Positions 44,463 through 53,629 are shown, numbered from the stretch's first letter. The stretch is 64,000 nt of DNA from Variovorax sp. YR216 (GCF_900107745.1 NZ_FNRO01000007.1:1-64000); one strand, 5' to 3'. Notes: generated by a model from the letters alone, not told the origin. Translations and numbers: made by a program.

Positions 44463-45470
44463 TCAGCCCAGCCACTTGCGGATGCGGTCGGCGAGCGCCT
44501 CGCGGCTGATGCCGTAGCGCTCGTGCAGGGTGGGCAAAGCGCCCGCGTCGAGGAAGGCATCGGGCAACCCGGCGAGCTCGAAGCCGGCCGGCTGCACCCG
44601 ATGCCGCAGCAGCGCGCTGGCGACGGATTCGCCCAGTCCGCCGATGACGGAGTGGTTCTCCGCGACGACCACGAGGCGATGCTTGTAGCGGACGGCTTCG
44701 ACGATGGCGGCCTCGTCGAGCGGCTTGATGGTGGGGCAGTGCAGCACGGCCACGCCGACGTTGTCGGCAGCCAGGTCCTGCGCGACTTCGAGCGCACGCA
44801 TCGTCATGAAGCCGCTGGAGATGACCAGGACGTCATTGCCGTCGCGCAGCATCTTGGCCTTGCCGAGCTCGAACTTGTAGTCGTACTCGTCGAGCACCAG
44901 CGGCACGTTGCCGCGCAAGAGGCGCATGTAGACAGGCCCCTTGTGGGCTGCGATCTGCGGCACCGCCTGCTCGATGTCGAGCGCATCGCAAGGATCGACG
45001 ATCGTCAGCCCCGGAATGCCGCGCATCATCGCGATGTCCTCGGTCGCCTGGTGGCTGGGGCCGTAGCCGGTGGTCAGGCCGGGCAGCGCGAAGCACATCT
45101 TGACGTTGAGGTTCTCCTCGGCGATGACCTGGTGGATGAAGTCATACGCGCGCCGCGTTCCGAACACCGCGTAGGTGGTCGCAAAGGGCACCAGGCCTTC
45201 CTTGGCCATGCCGCCAGCTGCGGCGAGCAACAGTTGCTCGGCCATGCCCATCTGGTGAAAGCGGTCCGGGTAGGCCTGCGCGAACAGGTGCAGGTCGGTG
45301 TACTTGGCCAGGTCGGCGGTCATGCCGACGATGTCCGGACGCTGCGCGCCCAACTCGACCAGTGCCTTGCCGAAGGGCGCGGCCTTGACGCGCTGCCCTT
45401 CGGAGGCGATCGAGGCGATCATCGCCGAGGTGGTGAGGCGCGGCTTCTTTTCCGCAACGACGGTGTTCAT
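44463..45470 (-). CDS. split transketolase, C-terminal (pyrimidine-binding) subunit
   Basis: 335 aa. Corresponds to the PYR plus C-terminal domains of transketolase. Catalytic Glu78 in QMGMAEQLLLAAAGGMAKEG; GPSHQATEDIAMMRGIPG replaces GPTHQPVEQ. The E. coli Asp469 position is not conserved (GYGPSHQ). ATG at 45470 overlaps the N-subunit stop by 4 bp, so the two chains are coupled and should form an alpha2beta2 enzyme. Split transketolases of this type occur in pentose and branched-sugar catabolism such as apulose degradation. Confidence 0.92.
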   Translation of the reverse strand: MNTVVAEKKPRLTTSAMIASIASEGQRVKAAPFGKALVELGAQRPDIVGMTADLAKYTDLHLFAQAYPDRFHQMGMAEQLLLAAAGGMAKEGLVPFATTYAVFGTRRAYDFIHQVIAEENLNVKMCFALPGLTTGYGPSHQATEDIAMMRGIPGLTIVDPCDALDIEQAVPQIAAHKGPVYMRLLRGNVPLVLDEYDYKFELGKAKMLRDGNDVLVISSGFMTMRALEVAQDLAADNVGVAVLHCPTIKPLDEAAIVEAVRYKHRLVVVAENHSVIGGLGESVASALLRHRVQPAGFELAGLPDAFLDAGALPTLHERYGISREALADRIRKWLG

Positions 45471-46327
45471 GCGAGTGCTCCTTCGGTTTGTTGGGCGGCC
45501 GACCAGCTGTCGTCCAGGATCTGCAGCGCTTGCTGCCACTCGGGTGGGTCGACGCGGATGAAGTGGTTCTTCTCGCGCTGCTCGAGAAAGGGCACGCCCT
45601 TGCCCATCAGGGTGTCGAACAGGATCACGCGCGGCTTCGCCTCGGGCAGGTCGCGTGCGTTGCCGAAAGCCTTCAGCACCGCCTGCATGTCGTTGCCGTC
45701 CACGCGTTGCACGTCCCATCCGAAGGCCGCCCATTTGTCGGCCAGCGGCTCGAAGCCGAGCACCTTGCTGGAGGGGCCGTCGGCCTGCTGGTTGTTGATG
45801 TCGACCAGGCAGATGAGGTTCGACAGCCGGTGATGCGCAGCGCCCATGGCGGCTTCCCACACCGAGCCCTCGTCGAGCTCGCCGTCGGACATCGAGACGT
45901 AGACGAAGGCCGGGTTCTTCTTCTGGCGCAGGCCGAGCGCCATGCCCACCGCGATCGGCAGGCCCTGGCCGAGCGAGCCGCCCGACATCTCCATGCCCGG
46001 GGTGTAGGTGGCCATGCCCGACATCGGCAGGCGGCTGTCGTCGCTGCCGTAGGTCTCGAGTTCGCTCTCCTGGATGATCCCGCCTTCGATCAGCGCCGCG
46101 TAGAAGGCGATGGCGTAGTGGCCATGCGAGAGCAGGAAGCGATCGCGGCCTTCCCACTCGGGCTCGTCGGCACGGTAGTTGAGCGCATGGCCATAGGCCA
46201 CGGCCAGCACATCCGCCCACCCGAGCGCCTGGCCGATGTAGCCCTGGCCCTGGACCTCGCCCATGCGCAGGGCAAAGCGGCGGATGCGGTAAGCCCGCTC
46301 GCGAAGATTCGTCGTCAGATCAGACAT
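45467..46327 (-). CDS. split transketolase, N-terminal (ThDP-binding) subunit
   Basis: 286 aa. ThDP motif MSDGELDEGSVWEAAMGAAH with DINNQQ, substrate-side LLSHGHYAIAFYAAL and MSGGSLGQGLPIAVGMALG. The usual phosphate-contacting His of SGHPG is Tyr30 in GYIGQALG. ATG at 46327 is 37 bp after the permease stop. Pairs with the C-subunit. Confidence 0.92.
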   Translation of the reverse strand: MSDLTTNLRERAYRIRRFALRMGEVQGQGYIGQALGWADVLAVAYGHALNYRADEPEWEGRDRFLLSHGHYAIAFYAALIEGGIIQESELETYGSDDSRLPMSGMATYTPGMEMSGGSLGQGLPIAVGMALGLRQKKNPAFVYVSMSDGELDEGSVWEAAMGAAHHRLSNLICLVDINNQQADGPSSKVLGFEPLADKWAAFGWDVQRVDGNDMQAVLKAFGNARDLPEAKPRVILFDTLMGKGVPFLEQREKNHFIRVDPPEWQQALQILDDSWSAAQQTEGALA

Positions 46328-46364
46328 GGGAGTCCTTGTGTTGAAAGTCGGTGAGGGGAGGGGC

Positions 46365-48224
46365 TCAGAGCAGCCCGATGGAGAACCAGGGCACGAAGGC
46401 CACGATGAGCAGGCCGATCAGCAGCGCGCCGAGATACGGCCAGATGCGGCGCAGGGCGACGTCGGGGTTGGCGCGGCCGATCGTGCAGGCGGCGTAGTAG
46501 CCCAGGCCGAAGGGCGGCGCGAAGAGGCCGATGCCCATGGCCAGGATGATCACCATCGCGTAGTGCACTTCATGCACGCCGATCGCCTTGGCGACCGGGA
46601 ACAGCAGCGGCGCGAAGAGGACCATCGCGGGGATGCCTTCGAGCACGCTGCCAAGCACGATGAAGGCCGCGATCGACACCAGCAGGAAGCCGTACTTGCC
46701 GCCCGGCACGCTGGTCATGAGGTCTGCCAGGCTGTGCGAGAAGCCCGATTGCGTCAGTGCCCACGACATGCCTGTTGCGGTGCCGATGATGAAGAGGATC
46801 GCGCCGGACAGGGCCGCCGTATCGACCAGCATCGGATAGAGACGGCGCCAGTCGAAGCGGCGATAGATGAACAGGCCCGCGACGACGGCGTAGGCAATGC
46901 CGATGGTCGACACCTCCGTGGCGGTCGCCACGCCTTCGACCACGGCGGTGCGGATCAGCACCGGCAGCAACAGCGCCGGCAACGAGATCAGCAGCGTGCG
47001 GCCGATGACGCTGAAGGGCGCGCGCTTCAGGCCGTGCGCAATTTCTGCGCTGCGATAGCGGGCCAGCAAGGCCAGCATCACCGCCAGTACCACGCCCGGC
47101 AGCAGGCCGCCGGTGAATAGCGCGCCGATCGAGATGCCCGCGACCGAGCCGATGGTGATCAACACCAGCGAAGGCGGCACGGTCTCGGCCATGGCGCCGG
47201 ATGCAGCGAGCAGCGAAATCAGTTCGCCTTCGTCGTTGCCGCGCTTCTTCATCTCCGGCAGCAGCACAGGGGCCACGGCGGCCATGTCGGCCGTCTTGGC
47301 ACCCGAGATTCCGGACACCAGCAGCATCGCCCCGAGCAGCACGTAGTTCAGGCCGCCCCGCACATGGCCCAGCAGCGAAGCCAGGAAGTCGACCATCGCC
47401 TTGGCCATGCCGGTCATTTCGACCAGGTGCCCGAGCAGGATGAACAACGGCACCGCCAGCAGGATCAGCGAGCTCATGCCCTCGTCGATGCGGCCGCTGA
47501 CCACTGCCAGTGGCGTGGACGTCACGCAGAGCAGGAAGGCCACCGTCGCCATGCCGAAGCAGAACGCGATCGGCACGCCGAGCAATACGCCGGCGCCCAG
47601 CAGCAGCGCGAAGAAGATGACGAGGTTCCAGTTGCCGACCGACTGCAACCAGCCCGAGCCGAAGTAGAGCGCGATGGCGAGCGCCGCGATCGTGGCCGCC
47701 ACGCCGACGAGATCGGCGATGCCGACGCGGGTCAGGCGCAGCAGGCCGAGGGCAATCATCAGTGCGGCGCCGGCAGGCACCGCCGCGGCGCGGATCGTGT
47801 TCGGCCACGACAGGGCCGGCGTCTGCACGATCCATTCGTCGGCTGCGTACTCGGTCATCGGACCGATCAGGATCACGAGCATCAGGCAAGGCACCGCGAT
47901 CGCCAGGGTTTCCGCCCAGGCCCTGGCCCGAGGGCCCCAGCGCGACACCAGCGCGGTGGTGCGCATGTGCGAGCCGCGGCGCAAAGCGACGGCCGCGCCC
48001 AGGTTGGCAAGCCAGAGGAACAGGATCGACGCGAGTTCGTCGGCCCAGGGAATCGGGCTGTTGAAGATGAAGCGCATGATCACGCCCGCCAGCAGCACCA
48101 CCACTTCGCCGACGACCAGCGCGGCGGCGGGAATCTCGATGGCGTGGCCGAGCCACGATTCGGCGCGCGCCAGCAGGGAATCGTCCGGGTGCACGGGGTG
48201 TGCTTCGAGCAGCGCGGTGCTCAC
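46365..48224 (-). CDS. fused TRAP transporter permease (DctQ-DctM)
   Basis: About 619 aa. Residues ~10-190 are a DctQ-like four-helix small subunit (PWADELASILFLWLANLGAA, the DctQ signature with R-G-x-H in RRGSHMRTTAL); ~195-619 is DctM with about 12 membrane spans (VPIAFCFGMATVAFL, PLFILLGHLVEMTGMA, GISGAKTADMAAVAPVLLPEM, ETVPPSLVLITIGS). GTG at 48224 with GGGAG upstream is preferred over the longer frame to 48350. First gene of the transketolase operon, divergent from LysR. Confidence 0.92.
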   Translation of the reverse strand: MSTALLEAHPVHPDDSLLARAESWLGHAIEIPAAALVVGEVVVLLAGVIMRFIFNSPIPWADELASILFLWLANLGAAVALRRGSHMRTTALVSRWGPRARAWAETLAIAVPCLMLVILIGPMTEYAADEWIVQTPALSWPNTIRAAAVPAGAALMIALGLLRLTRVGIADLVGVAATIAALAIALYFGSGWLQSVGNWNLVIFFALLLGAGVLLGVPIAFCFGMATVAFLLCVTSTPLAVVSGRIDEGMSSLILLAVPLFILLGHLVEMTGMAKAMVDFLASLLGHVRGGLNYVLLGAMLLVSGISGAKTADMAAVAPVLLPEMKKRGNDEGELISLLAASGAMAETVPPSLVLITIGSVAGISIGALFTGGLLPGVVLAVMLALLARYRSAEIAHGLKRAPFSVIGRTLLISLPALLLPVLIRTAVVEGVATATEVSTIGIAYAVVAGLFIYRRFDWRRLYPMLVDTAALSGAILFIIGTATGMSWALTQSGFSHSLADLMTSVPGGKYGFLLVSIAAFIVLGSVLEGIPAMVLFAPLLFPVAKAIGVHEVHYAMVIILAMGIGLFAPPFGLGYYAACTIGRANPDVALRRIWPYLGALLIGLLIVAFVPWFSIGLL

Positions 48225-48369
48225 TTCAGGCTCCCGACACGGGCTTGCGGCATGGCGCGACCTTGGGCCGCATGGGTGGCATGGTTCGGCATCTCGCTTG
48301 TCTCCTTGAACTTGTGGATCGGTACGGATCGATGTTCGGCGCGCAGGCACTTGACGACAAGCGAAGAGT

Positions 48370-48387
48370 TGTCAGCCTAAGATGACA
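48370..48387. promoter_or_regulatory. TGTCA-N8-TGACA inverted repeat in divergent promoter
   Basis: TGTCA at 48370-48374 and TGACA at 48383-48387 form an 18-bp interrupted palindrome 30 bp before the LysR start codon at 48417, in the 192-bp divergent spacer with the TRAP-transketolase operon. A plausible LysR-type binding site; no other motif was found there. Confidence 0.45.
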
Positions 48388-48416
48388 GGAATTCATCTGA
48401 CCTGAGGGTTCCCCCG

Positions 48417-49319
48417 ATGGCTTCCATTCCTCCCTTCGTAAACCTCCAGGCTTTCGAGGCCGTGGCCCGTCGCCGCAGCTTTGCGCTCGCTGCTGCCGAG
48501 TTGCACCTCACCGCTTCCGCGATCAGTCATCAGGTTGCGCGGCTCGAATCGCAACTGGGCGTGCGCCTGTTCGAACGCAGCGCGCACGGCGTGCGTCTGA
48601 GTGCAGCGGGCGAGCAATACCTCTCGCGCGTGAGCGGCGCGCTGCACGCGATCGGCGCGGCGAGCGACGACCTGCGCCTGGGTGTGCGCAACAGCCTCTA
48701 TGTGCACTCCACGCCCAGCTTCGCGAGCCTGTGGCTGCTGCCGCGCCTGCCCGCCTTTGCGCAGGCGTACCCCGACATCGCGCTCAACCTGTCGGCCGCG
48801 CACACCCACAGCGACTTCGCACTCGGGCAGGCGGACATCGACATTCGCTACGGCGTGCCGCAGTGGCCCGACCTCGTGATCGAACCACTGTTCGAGGAAC
48901 AGATCGTGCCGCTGGCGAGTCCCGCCTTCATTCGCCAGCACCGCCTCAAGCGGCCGGAGCAGCTGCTGGAGGTTCCGCTGATCCAGAGCAACGTCAGCGT
49001 GGTGCAGTGGTCGGACTGGTTCAAGGCCCACACCAACAAGCGCGCACCCGAACGCTTCGCCCTTCGCTTCGACCGCGCGATGATGTCGCTCGACGCCGCT
49101 GCGCAGGGCCTGGGCGTGGCCCTGGAGAGCTACACGATTGCGGGACGGCACATGGCCGAGGGAAAGCTCAAGCCCATCCTGAGCCTGGACAAGGCCGTGC
49201 GCGTCAAGGCGCACTTCGTCGTGTACCCGGCGCGCCATGCGAAGCGCGCGCCGGTCGAGGCGTTCCTGTCATGGCTCCACGGCGAGGCTGCAAGCACAGG
49301 GCCGCGCCCTGCAGCCTGA
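48417..49319 (+). CDS. LysR-family transcriptional regulator (GcvA-like)
   Basis: 300 aa. HTH FVNLQAFEAVARRRSFALAA, AELHLTASAISHQVARLE; effector domain with SLYVHSTPSFASLWLLPRL and ADIDIRYGVPQWPD typical of the GcvA subgroup. Divergent from the TRAP-transketolase operon, so it is the likely regulator. Ends 3 bp before the convergent pcm gene. Confidence 0.92.
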   Translation: MASIPPFVNLQAFEAVARRRSFALAAAELHLTASAISHQVARLESQLGVRLFERSAHGVRLSAAGEQYLSRVSGALHAIGAASDDLRLGVRNSLYVHSTPSFASLWLLPRLPAFAQAYPDIALNLSAAHTHSDFALGQADIDIRYGVPQWPDLVIEPLFEEQIVPLASPAFIRQHRLKRPEQLLEVPLIQSNVSVVQWSDWFKAHTNKRAPERFALRFDRAMMSLDAAAQGLGVALESYTIAGRHMAEGKLKPILSLDKAVRVKAHFVVYPARHAKRAPVEAFLSWLHGEAASTGPRPAA

Positions 49320-49322
49320 AGA

Positions 49323-49997
49323 TCACGGAAAGGCAACGTCCTCGAGCGTCGAGAAAAGAACCTGGAAGATCTCCCTCGTCGTGACCGAACCCTGCGCGTC
49401 CTTGCGGAGCTGGATGAGTTGCTGCGCGTCGGGCAGGCCGGCGGGTATCACCATCGTGCCGCCCGGCTTCAACTGGTAGATCAGCGCCGGCGGAATCAGC
49501 TCGGGAGCGGCCGTCACCATGATCTTGTCGAATGGCGCATGTTCGGGCCAGCCATGGCAACCGTTCCCGACCCTGATCTCGACGTTGTCGCACCCCTGGT
49601 CGGCCAGTCGATGCGCGGCCTGCTCGGCCAGTTCTTCGATGATCTCGACAGTGAAGACGCGGTGCGCGAGTTCCGACAGGATGGCCGACTGGTAGCCCAG
49701 TCCCGTACCGATCTCGAGCACCGTGTCGGTCGGCTGCACGCCGAGCAGGTCGGTCATCACGGCGACGATGAAGGGTTGCGAGATCGTCTTGCCATAGCCG
49801 ATTGGCAAAGGTGTATCGACGTAGGCATAGGGCCGCAGTTCGAGCGGCACGAACGCGTGGCGCGGCACCGTGGCCACGGCGTTCATGACCCTCGGATCCA
49901 GCGCCGCCTTGTCCAGATACGTGGTCGAGAACACCGTCTTGGCGGCGATCTCGGCCAGCATGCGCTGCCGCAGCATCGTGAAGTCGGGTTCGCTCAT
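49323..49997 (-). CDS. pcm: protein-L-isoaspartate O-methyltransferase
   Basis: 224 aa. Repairs isoaspartyl residues with S-adenosylmethionine. Motifs: PRHAFVPLELRPYAYVDTPL, GKTISQPFIVAVMTDLL, SAM-binding VLEIGTGLGYQSAIL and FDKIMVTAAPELIPP. ATG at 49997 has GGAAGG upstream; the extra five residues in the longer frame are ignored. Housekeeping-type gene, co-oriented with the CDGSH gene (27 bp). Confidence 0.94.
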   Translation of the reverse strand: MSEPDFTMLRQRMLAEIAAKTVFSTTYLDKAALDPRVMNAVATVPRHAFVPLELRPYAYVDTPLPIGYGKTISQPFIVAVMTDLLGVQPTDTVLEIGTGLGYQSAILSELAHRVFTVEIIEELAEQAAHRLADQGCDNVEIRVGNGCHGWPEHAPFDKIMVTAAPELIPPALIYQLKPGGTMVIPAGLPDAQQLIQLRKDAQGSVTTREIFQVLFSTLEDVAFP

Positions 49998-50024
49998 GGT
50001 GCCTTCCGGCATGCCGGGACGGGC

Positions 50025-50252
50025 CTATTCGCTCGGCGTGCGAATGTTGGGGAACGCGTGAGCCATCTCCTTGCGTTGCATATCGGCGTCGTACCAGCAG
50101 AGCGCGCCTTCCTGTTCATCGCGCGTCAGCTTGTGCGTGCCGTCGCAGAAGGGCTGGCTCGCCGACAGGCCGCAGCCGCAGATGAATTTCGTCTCGCCGC
50201 CGATGTCGACCGGATAGGGCTTGCTGCGCGTGCGCATGACCAGTCTCGCCAT
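50025..50252 (-). CDS. CDGSH iron-sulfur domain protein
   Basis: 75 aa. The [2Fe-2S] ligand motif C-x-C-x2-S-x3-P-x-C-D-G-x-x-H is complete in CGCGLSASQPFCDGTH. Bacterial CDGSH proteins are small redox or Fe-S carriers; the role is unassigned. ATG at 50252 with GGAGG five bases upstream. Confidence 0.93.
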   Translation of the reverse strand: MARLVMRTRSKPYPVDIGGETKFICGCGLSASQPFCDGTHKLTRDEQEGALCWYDADMQRKEMAHAFPNIRTPSE

Positions 50253-50379
50253 GATTGCCTCCACAAGGTTGGACGCGGCGAAGACGCGTTCAACCGGCAA
50301 TTTGAGCAAAGCGCGCCGGCAACTTCAACCCGGAGACCCTGATGGGCAAGGAGGCACTCGGCCGGGCCGGGCCTCCGGC

Positions 50380-51366
50380 TCATTCCAGCGTGACATTCGC
50401 CTTCTTCACCAGCCTGGCATAGCGTTCCTGCTCGGACTTGAGGAACTTGCCGGCTTCTTCCGGTGTGTTCAGGATCAGGACGTCGTCGCGTTTTGCAAAG
50501 CCGGCCTTGACGTCGGGATCGTTGAATGCGGTGGCAAATGCATCGTGGAGGCGCTTGACCTGTGCCGGCGGCAGGCCCTTGGGGCCGATGACTGCAAACC
50601 AGCCGGCGACATCGACGCCCGGGAACCCCTGTTCGGCGATGGTGGGCACGTCGGGCAGCGATGGCACGCGTTCCTTGCCCATCACGCCGATGGGCCGCAG
50701 GGCGCCGGACTTGATCTGACCCTGCACGGCGGCGACAGCGCCCACGCCCATCTCGACCTGGCCGCCCACGATGTCGGTGATCATGGGTCCCATCCCCTTG
50801 TAGGGGATATGGCGCGCCTTCACGCCCGCTTCATCGACGAACATCTCGCCGGCGAGGTGAATGATCGTTCCGTTGCCCGAGGACCCGTAGTTGAATTCGC
50901 CCGGCCTGGCCTTCATCAGGGCCTGGAGTTCCTTCGCATTTTTGGCGCTCACCTTGTTCGGGTTGACGACCAGCACGAACGGCGAGCCGCCCACGATGGT
51001 GATGGGCGTGATATCCGCGAGGCTGTCGTAAGGCAGCTTCTTGAAGACGCTCGGATTGACCGAGTGATTGTTGGAGACGACGGAGATCGTGTTGCCGTCC
51101 GGCGCCGCCTTGACCAGGTTCTGCGTCCCCGTGATCCCACCGGCACCGGGCTGGTTCTCGATGACCACCGGCTGCCCGTCGAGCGCCTTCGTGAGCGCGA
51201 CCTGCGCGGAGCGGACGATGACGTCCACGCCCGATCCGGCGCTGACGGGCAGGATCACGCGCAAGGGCATGGAGGGCTGGGCGGCTGCAGTGCCGGCGAA
51301 GCTGGCGGCCAGCGCTGCGGCGCCGAGCGCGAGCAGCGAGCGGCGGCCAATGGTCTTGAAATGCAT
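50380..51366 (-). CDS. Bug/TctC-family substrate-binding protein (diverged)
   Basis: 328 aa. Signal contains a twin Arg (GRRSLLALGAAALAASFAG), then RVILPVSAGSGVDVIVR. The family motif is reduced to ILPVSAGSG, the most diverged in the window, so ligand preference may differ. Downstream of HMG-CoA-lyase-like and CoA-transferase genes (48 bp), hence probably a receptor for a methyl-branched or hydroxy dicarboxylate (inference). Confidence 0.88.
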   Translation of the reverse strand: MHFKTIGRRSLLALGAAALAASFAGTAAAQPSMPLRVILPVSAGSGVDVIVRSAQVALTKALDGQPVVIENQPGAGGITGTQNLVKAAPDGNTISVVSNNHSVNPSVFKKLPYDSLADITPITIVGGSPFVLVVNPNKVSAKNAKELQALMKARPGEFNYGSSGNGTIIHLAGEMFVDEAGVKARHIPYKGMGPMITDIVGGQVEMGVGAVAAVQGQIKSGALRPIGVMGKERVPSLPDVPTIAEQGFPGVDVAGWFAVIGPKGLPPAQVKRLHDAFATAFNDPDVKAGFAKRDDVLILNTPEEAGKFLKSEQERYARLVKKANVTLE

Positions 51367-51413
51367 GTCTGTCTCCTTCTGATGGGTATGGAACGAATGG
51401 CGGAACTGGCGCG

Positions 51414-52559
51414 TCACGCCGCCTTCTTCAGCCGGGCGAGCACCTCTTCGGTGTGTTCGCCGATCCTGGGCAGCGGCATGCGAACGCCGGGGCGACGGCC
51501 GCCCATCGTCAGGGGCAGCAACACCACCTCGGTGCTTCCGCCGTCGTCCGTCGTCATCGGGACGAGACCACCGCTCTGCTTGAGATGGGGGTCGTTCACC
51601 AGTTGCTCGGGCCGGGAGATCGGGGCGTAAGGGATGCCTGCGGCCTCCAGCTTCGAGGTCAGCTCGCCGACACGATGGTTGGCCAGGATGGCGCCAAGTT
51701 CCTCCAGCAGTTGAGGACGCACGGCCACGCGCGCCGCGTTGTCGGCGTACTCCGGACGGGCCGGCAGGTCGGTGCGTTCCAGCACGCGGCACAGCGTGTT
51801 GAACTGCTTGTCGCTCACCGCGCCGATGAACAGTTGATCGCCATCCGCGAGCGAGAACACGTCGTAGACGCTCCACGCCGACACGCGCGAAGGCATCGGC
51901 GGCGGCGGCTCGCCGGTCATGAGGAACTGCTGCATGTGCTGCGAAGACAGGAACACGCAGTTCTCGAACAGCGCGCTCTGCACCTCCTGCCCGCGGCCGG
52001 TGCGATCGCGCTCGCGCAGCGCCGCGAGCACGCCGATGGCGCCGAACATGCCGCCCATGATGTCGTTGACGCTGGTGCCGGCGCGAAGTGGTCGACCCAC
52101 CGGCCCCGTCATGTACGAGAGCCCGCCCATCATCTGCACCACTTCATCGAGCGCCAGCCGCTTTTCGTAGGGGCCGGGCAGGAAGCCCTTGTGGCTCACG
52201 CAGATCAGGCGCGGGTACTTCTTCGACAGCGTCTCGTAGTCGAGGCCGAGTTCGCTCATGAGGCCGGGACGGAAGTTCTCGAGCACCACGTCGCAGCTTC
52301 CGGCCAGTTCGGCAGCGGTCTGGCGGCCGGCTTCGCTGGTGATGTCCAGCACCACGCTCTTCTTGTTGCGATTGAAGCTGCGGAAGAAGCCGATGCCCAG
52401 GCCCGGCAGCTTGCGCGTCTTGTCGCCGCCCGGAGGCTCGACCTTGATGACCTCGGCGCCGAGGTCCGCGAGGATCATCCCGCAGGTGGGGCCCATCACC
52501 ATGTGGGTGAATTCGAGGACGCGGATGCCGGCGAGCGGCAGGGTGTTGTCTTGGTTCAT
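51414..52559 (-). CDS. CaiB/BaiF-type (class III) CoA-transferase
   Basis: 381 aa. N-terminal LAGIRVLEFTHMVMGPTCGMILADLGAEVIKVEPP and catalytic Asp region in AGTSVNDIMGGMFGAIGVL; NFRPG motif present. Transfers CoA between carboxylic acids. ATG at 52559, 14 bp after the lyase stop. Together with the lyase it would activate and then cleave a hydroxy-acid; succinyl-CoA or acetyl-CoA would be the donor. Confidence 0.92.
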   Translation of the reverse strand: MNQDNTLPLAGIRVLEFTHMVMGPTCGMILADLGAEVIKVEPPGGDKTRKLPGLGIGFFRSFNRNKKSVVLDITSEAGRQTAAELAGSCDVVLENFRPGLMSELGLDYETLSKKYPRLICVSHKGFLPGPYEKRLALDEVVQMMGGLSYMTGPVGRPLRAGTSVNDIMGGMFGAIGVLAALRERDRTGRGQEVQSALFENCVFLSSQHMQQFLMTGEPPPPMPSRVSAWSVYDVFSLADGDQLFIGAVSDKQFNTLCRVLERTDLPARPEYADNAARVAVRPQLLEELGAILANHRVGELTSKLEAAGIPYAPISRPEQLVNDPHLKQSGGLVPMTTDDGGSTEVVLLPLTMGGRRPGVRMPLPRIGEHTEEVLARLKKAA

Positions 52560-52573
52560 GGTGTGGAGGGAGG

Positions 52574-53521
52574 TCAGGCGGTTGCAGGGGTCGCGAAAGT
52601 CCGGGGCAGCCCGGCGCGCCAGAGCGTGCCGTGCGTCGGCTCGCCTTCGAGCCAGCCAGCCACCTTGGCGCGCAGCGTCAGCAGCGCGGGAATGTCCAGG
52701 CCGGTATCGATGCCCATGGCTTCCAGCATGAACGCGAGGTCTTCGGTGGACGCGTTGCCGCTCGCGCCCGGCGCGTGCGGGCAGCCGCCGATGCCGGCGA
52801 GCGAAGCGTCGAAGCGGCCGACACCCAGTTGCAGCGCGGCGTGCACATTGACCAGCGCCAGGCCGCGCGTGTCGTGGAAGTGCCCGCAACAGAAGCGGTC
52901 GCCCGCGATCTTCAGCGCCTTCTCGAACAGACGGCTGACCGAGGCCGGATCGGCATAGCCGACGGTGTCCGCCAGACTCACGCGGTCGGCGCCCGCGTCC
53001 AGCAGCGCCTGCATCAGGCGAAGGACTTCGGTCTCTTCGACGTGCCCCTGGATCGTGCAGCCGAACGCGGTGCCGACCCCGCCTTCGATCAGCGTCTTCC
53101 TGCCCGCGGCATCGCGCGCGGCGCGGATGCGGCCCAGTTCGGCGACCACGTCGTCCGGCGTCTTGTGCAGATTGGCGAGGCTGTGGGCGTGACTCGCCGA
53201 GAGCGGCAGGATCATCAGGTCGGCGTCGCCGTCGAGGGCGCGTTCGGCGCCGCGCAGATTCGGAACGAGCACGGATGCGAACAGGCCCGGCAGCGTCTTC
53301 GCATAGGCAAGGACTTTCTCGGTGTCGGCGAGCTGGGGCATCAGCTTGGCCGGCACGAAGGATCCAACCTCGATCTCTGTTTGACCGGCTTGCACGGCGT
53401 CACGAAGCCATTCGCGCTTGTGTTCGGTCGAGACGACGGTGGCAATGCTCTGCAGGCCGTCGCGAAGACCGACTTCGCGAATGACGACCTTTCGGGGCAG
53501 GGAAGCGAGGGGGGCTGTCAT
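52574..53521 (-). CDS. hydroxymethylglutaryl-CoA lyase family protein
   Basis: 315-aa TIM-barrel lyase. Motifs: VGLRDGLQS (metal and substrate Asp), HFHDTRGLALVN, and the active-site loop GIGGCPHAPGASGN with catalytic Cys. Cleaves 3-hydroxy-3-methylglutaryl-CoA or a homologue to acetyl-CoA plus an oxoacid. ATG at 53521. First gene in the operon, divergent from LysR. In such catabolic settings the true substrate may be another 3-hydroxyacyl-CoA such as citramalyl-CoA. Confidence 0.9.
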   Translation of the reverse strand: MTAPLASLPRKVVIREVGLRDGLQSIATVVSTEHKREWLRDAVQAGQTEIEVGSFVPAKLMPQLADTEKVLAYAKTLPGLFASVLVPNLRGAERALDGDADLMILPLSASHAHSLANLHKTPDDVVAELGRIRAARDAAGRKTLIEGGVGTAFGCTIQGHVEETEVLRLMQALLDAGADRVSLADTVGYADPASVSRLFEKALKIAGDRFCCGHFHDTRGLALVNVHAALQLGVGRFDASLAGIGGCPHAPGASGNASTEDLAFMLEAMGIDTGLDIPALLTLRAKVAGWLEGEPTHGTLWRAGLPRTFATPATA

Positions 53522-53629
53522 GAGGCGTGTCTCCGGTGGTCCAGCTGTTTGCCGAACTTTAGAGTTGCCCGTGTCGCTGGTGAAGCGATAAATTGTCGAG
53601 TTTGTATTTCCAATCGGGAAAGTCTGACC

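Noticed and set aside
39590-48224. Sulfoquinovose transketolase or apulose pathway
   Set aside because: Both use split transketolases, but they also need an isomerase and/or kinase or partner enzymes; none is present in the operon.
50025-50252. Upstream extension of the CDGSH gene to 50309
   Set aside because: ATG at 50252 has a good GGAGG ribosome binding site and the extra residues lie upstream of it with no similarity.
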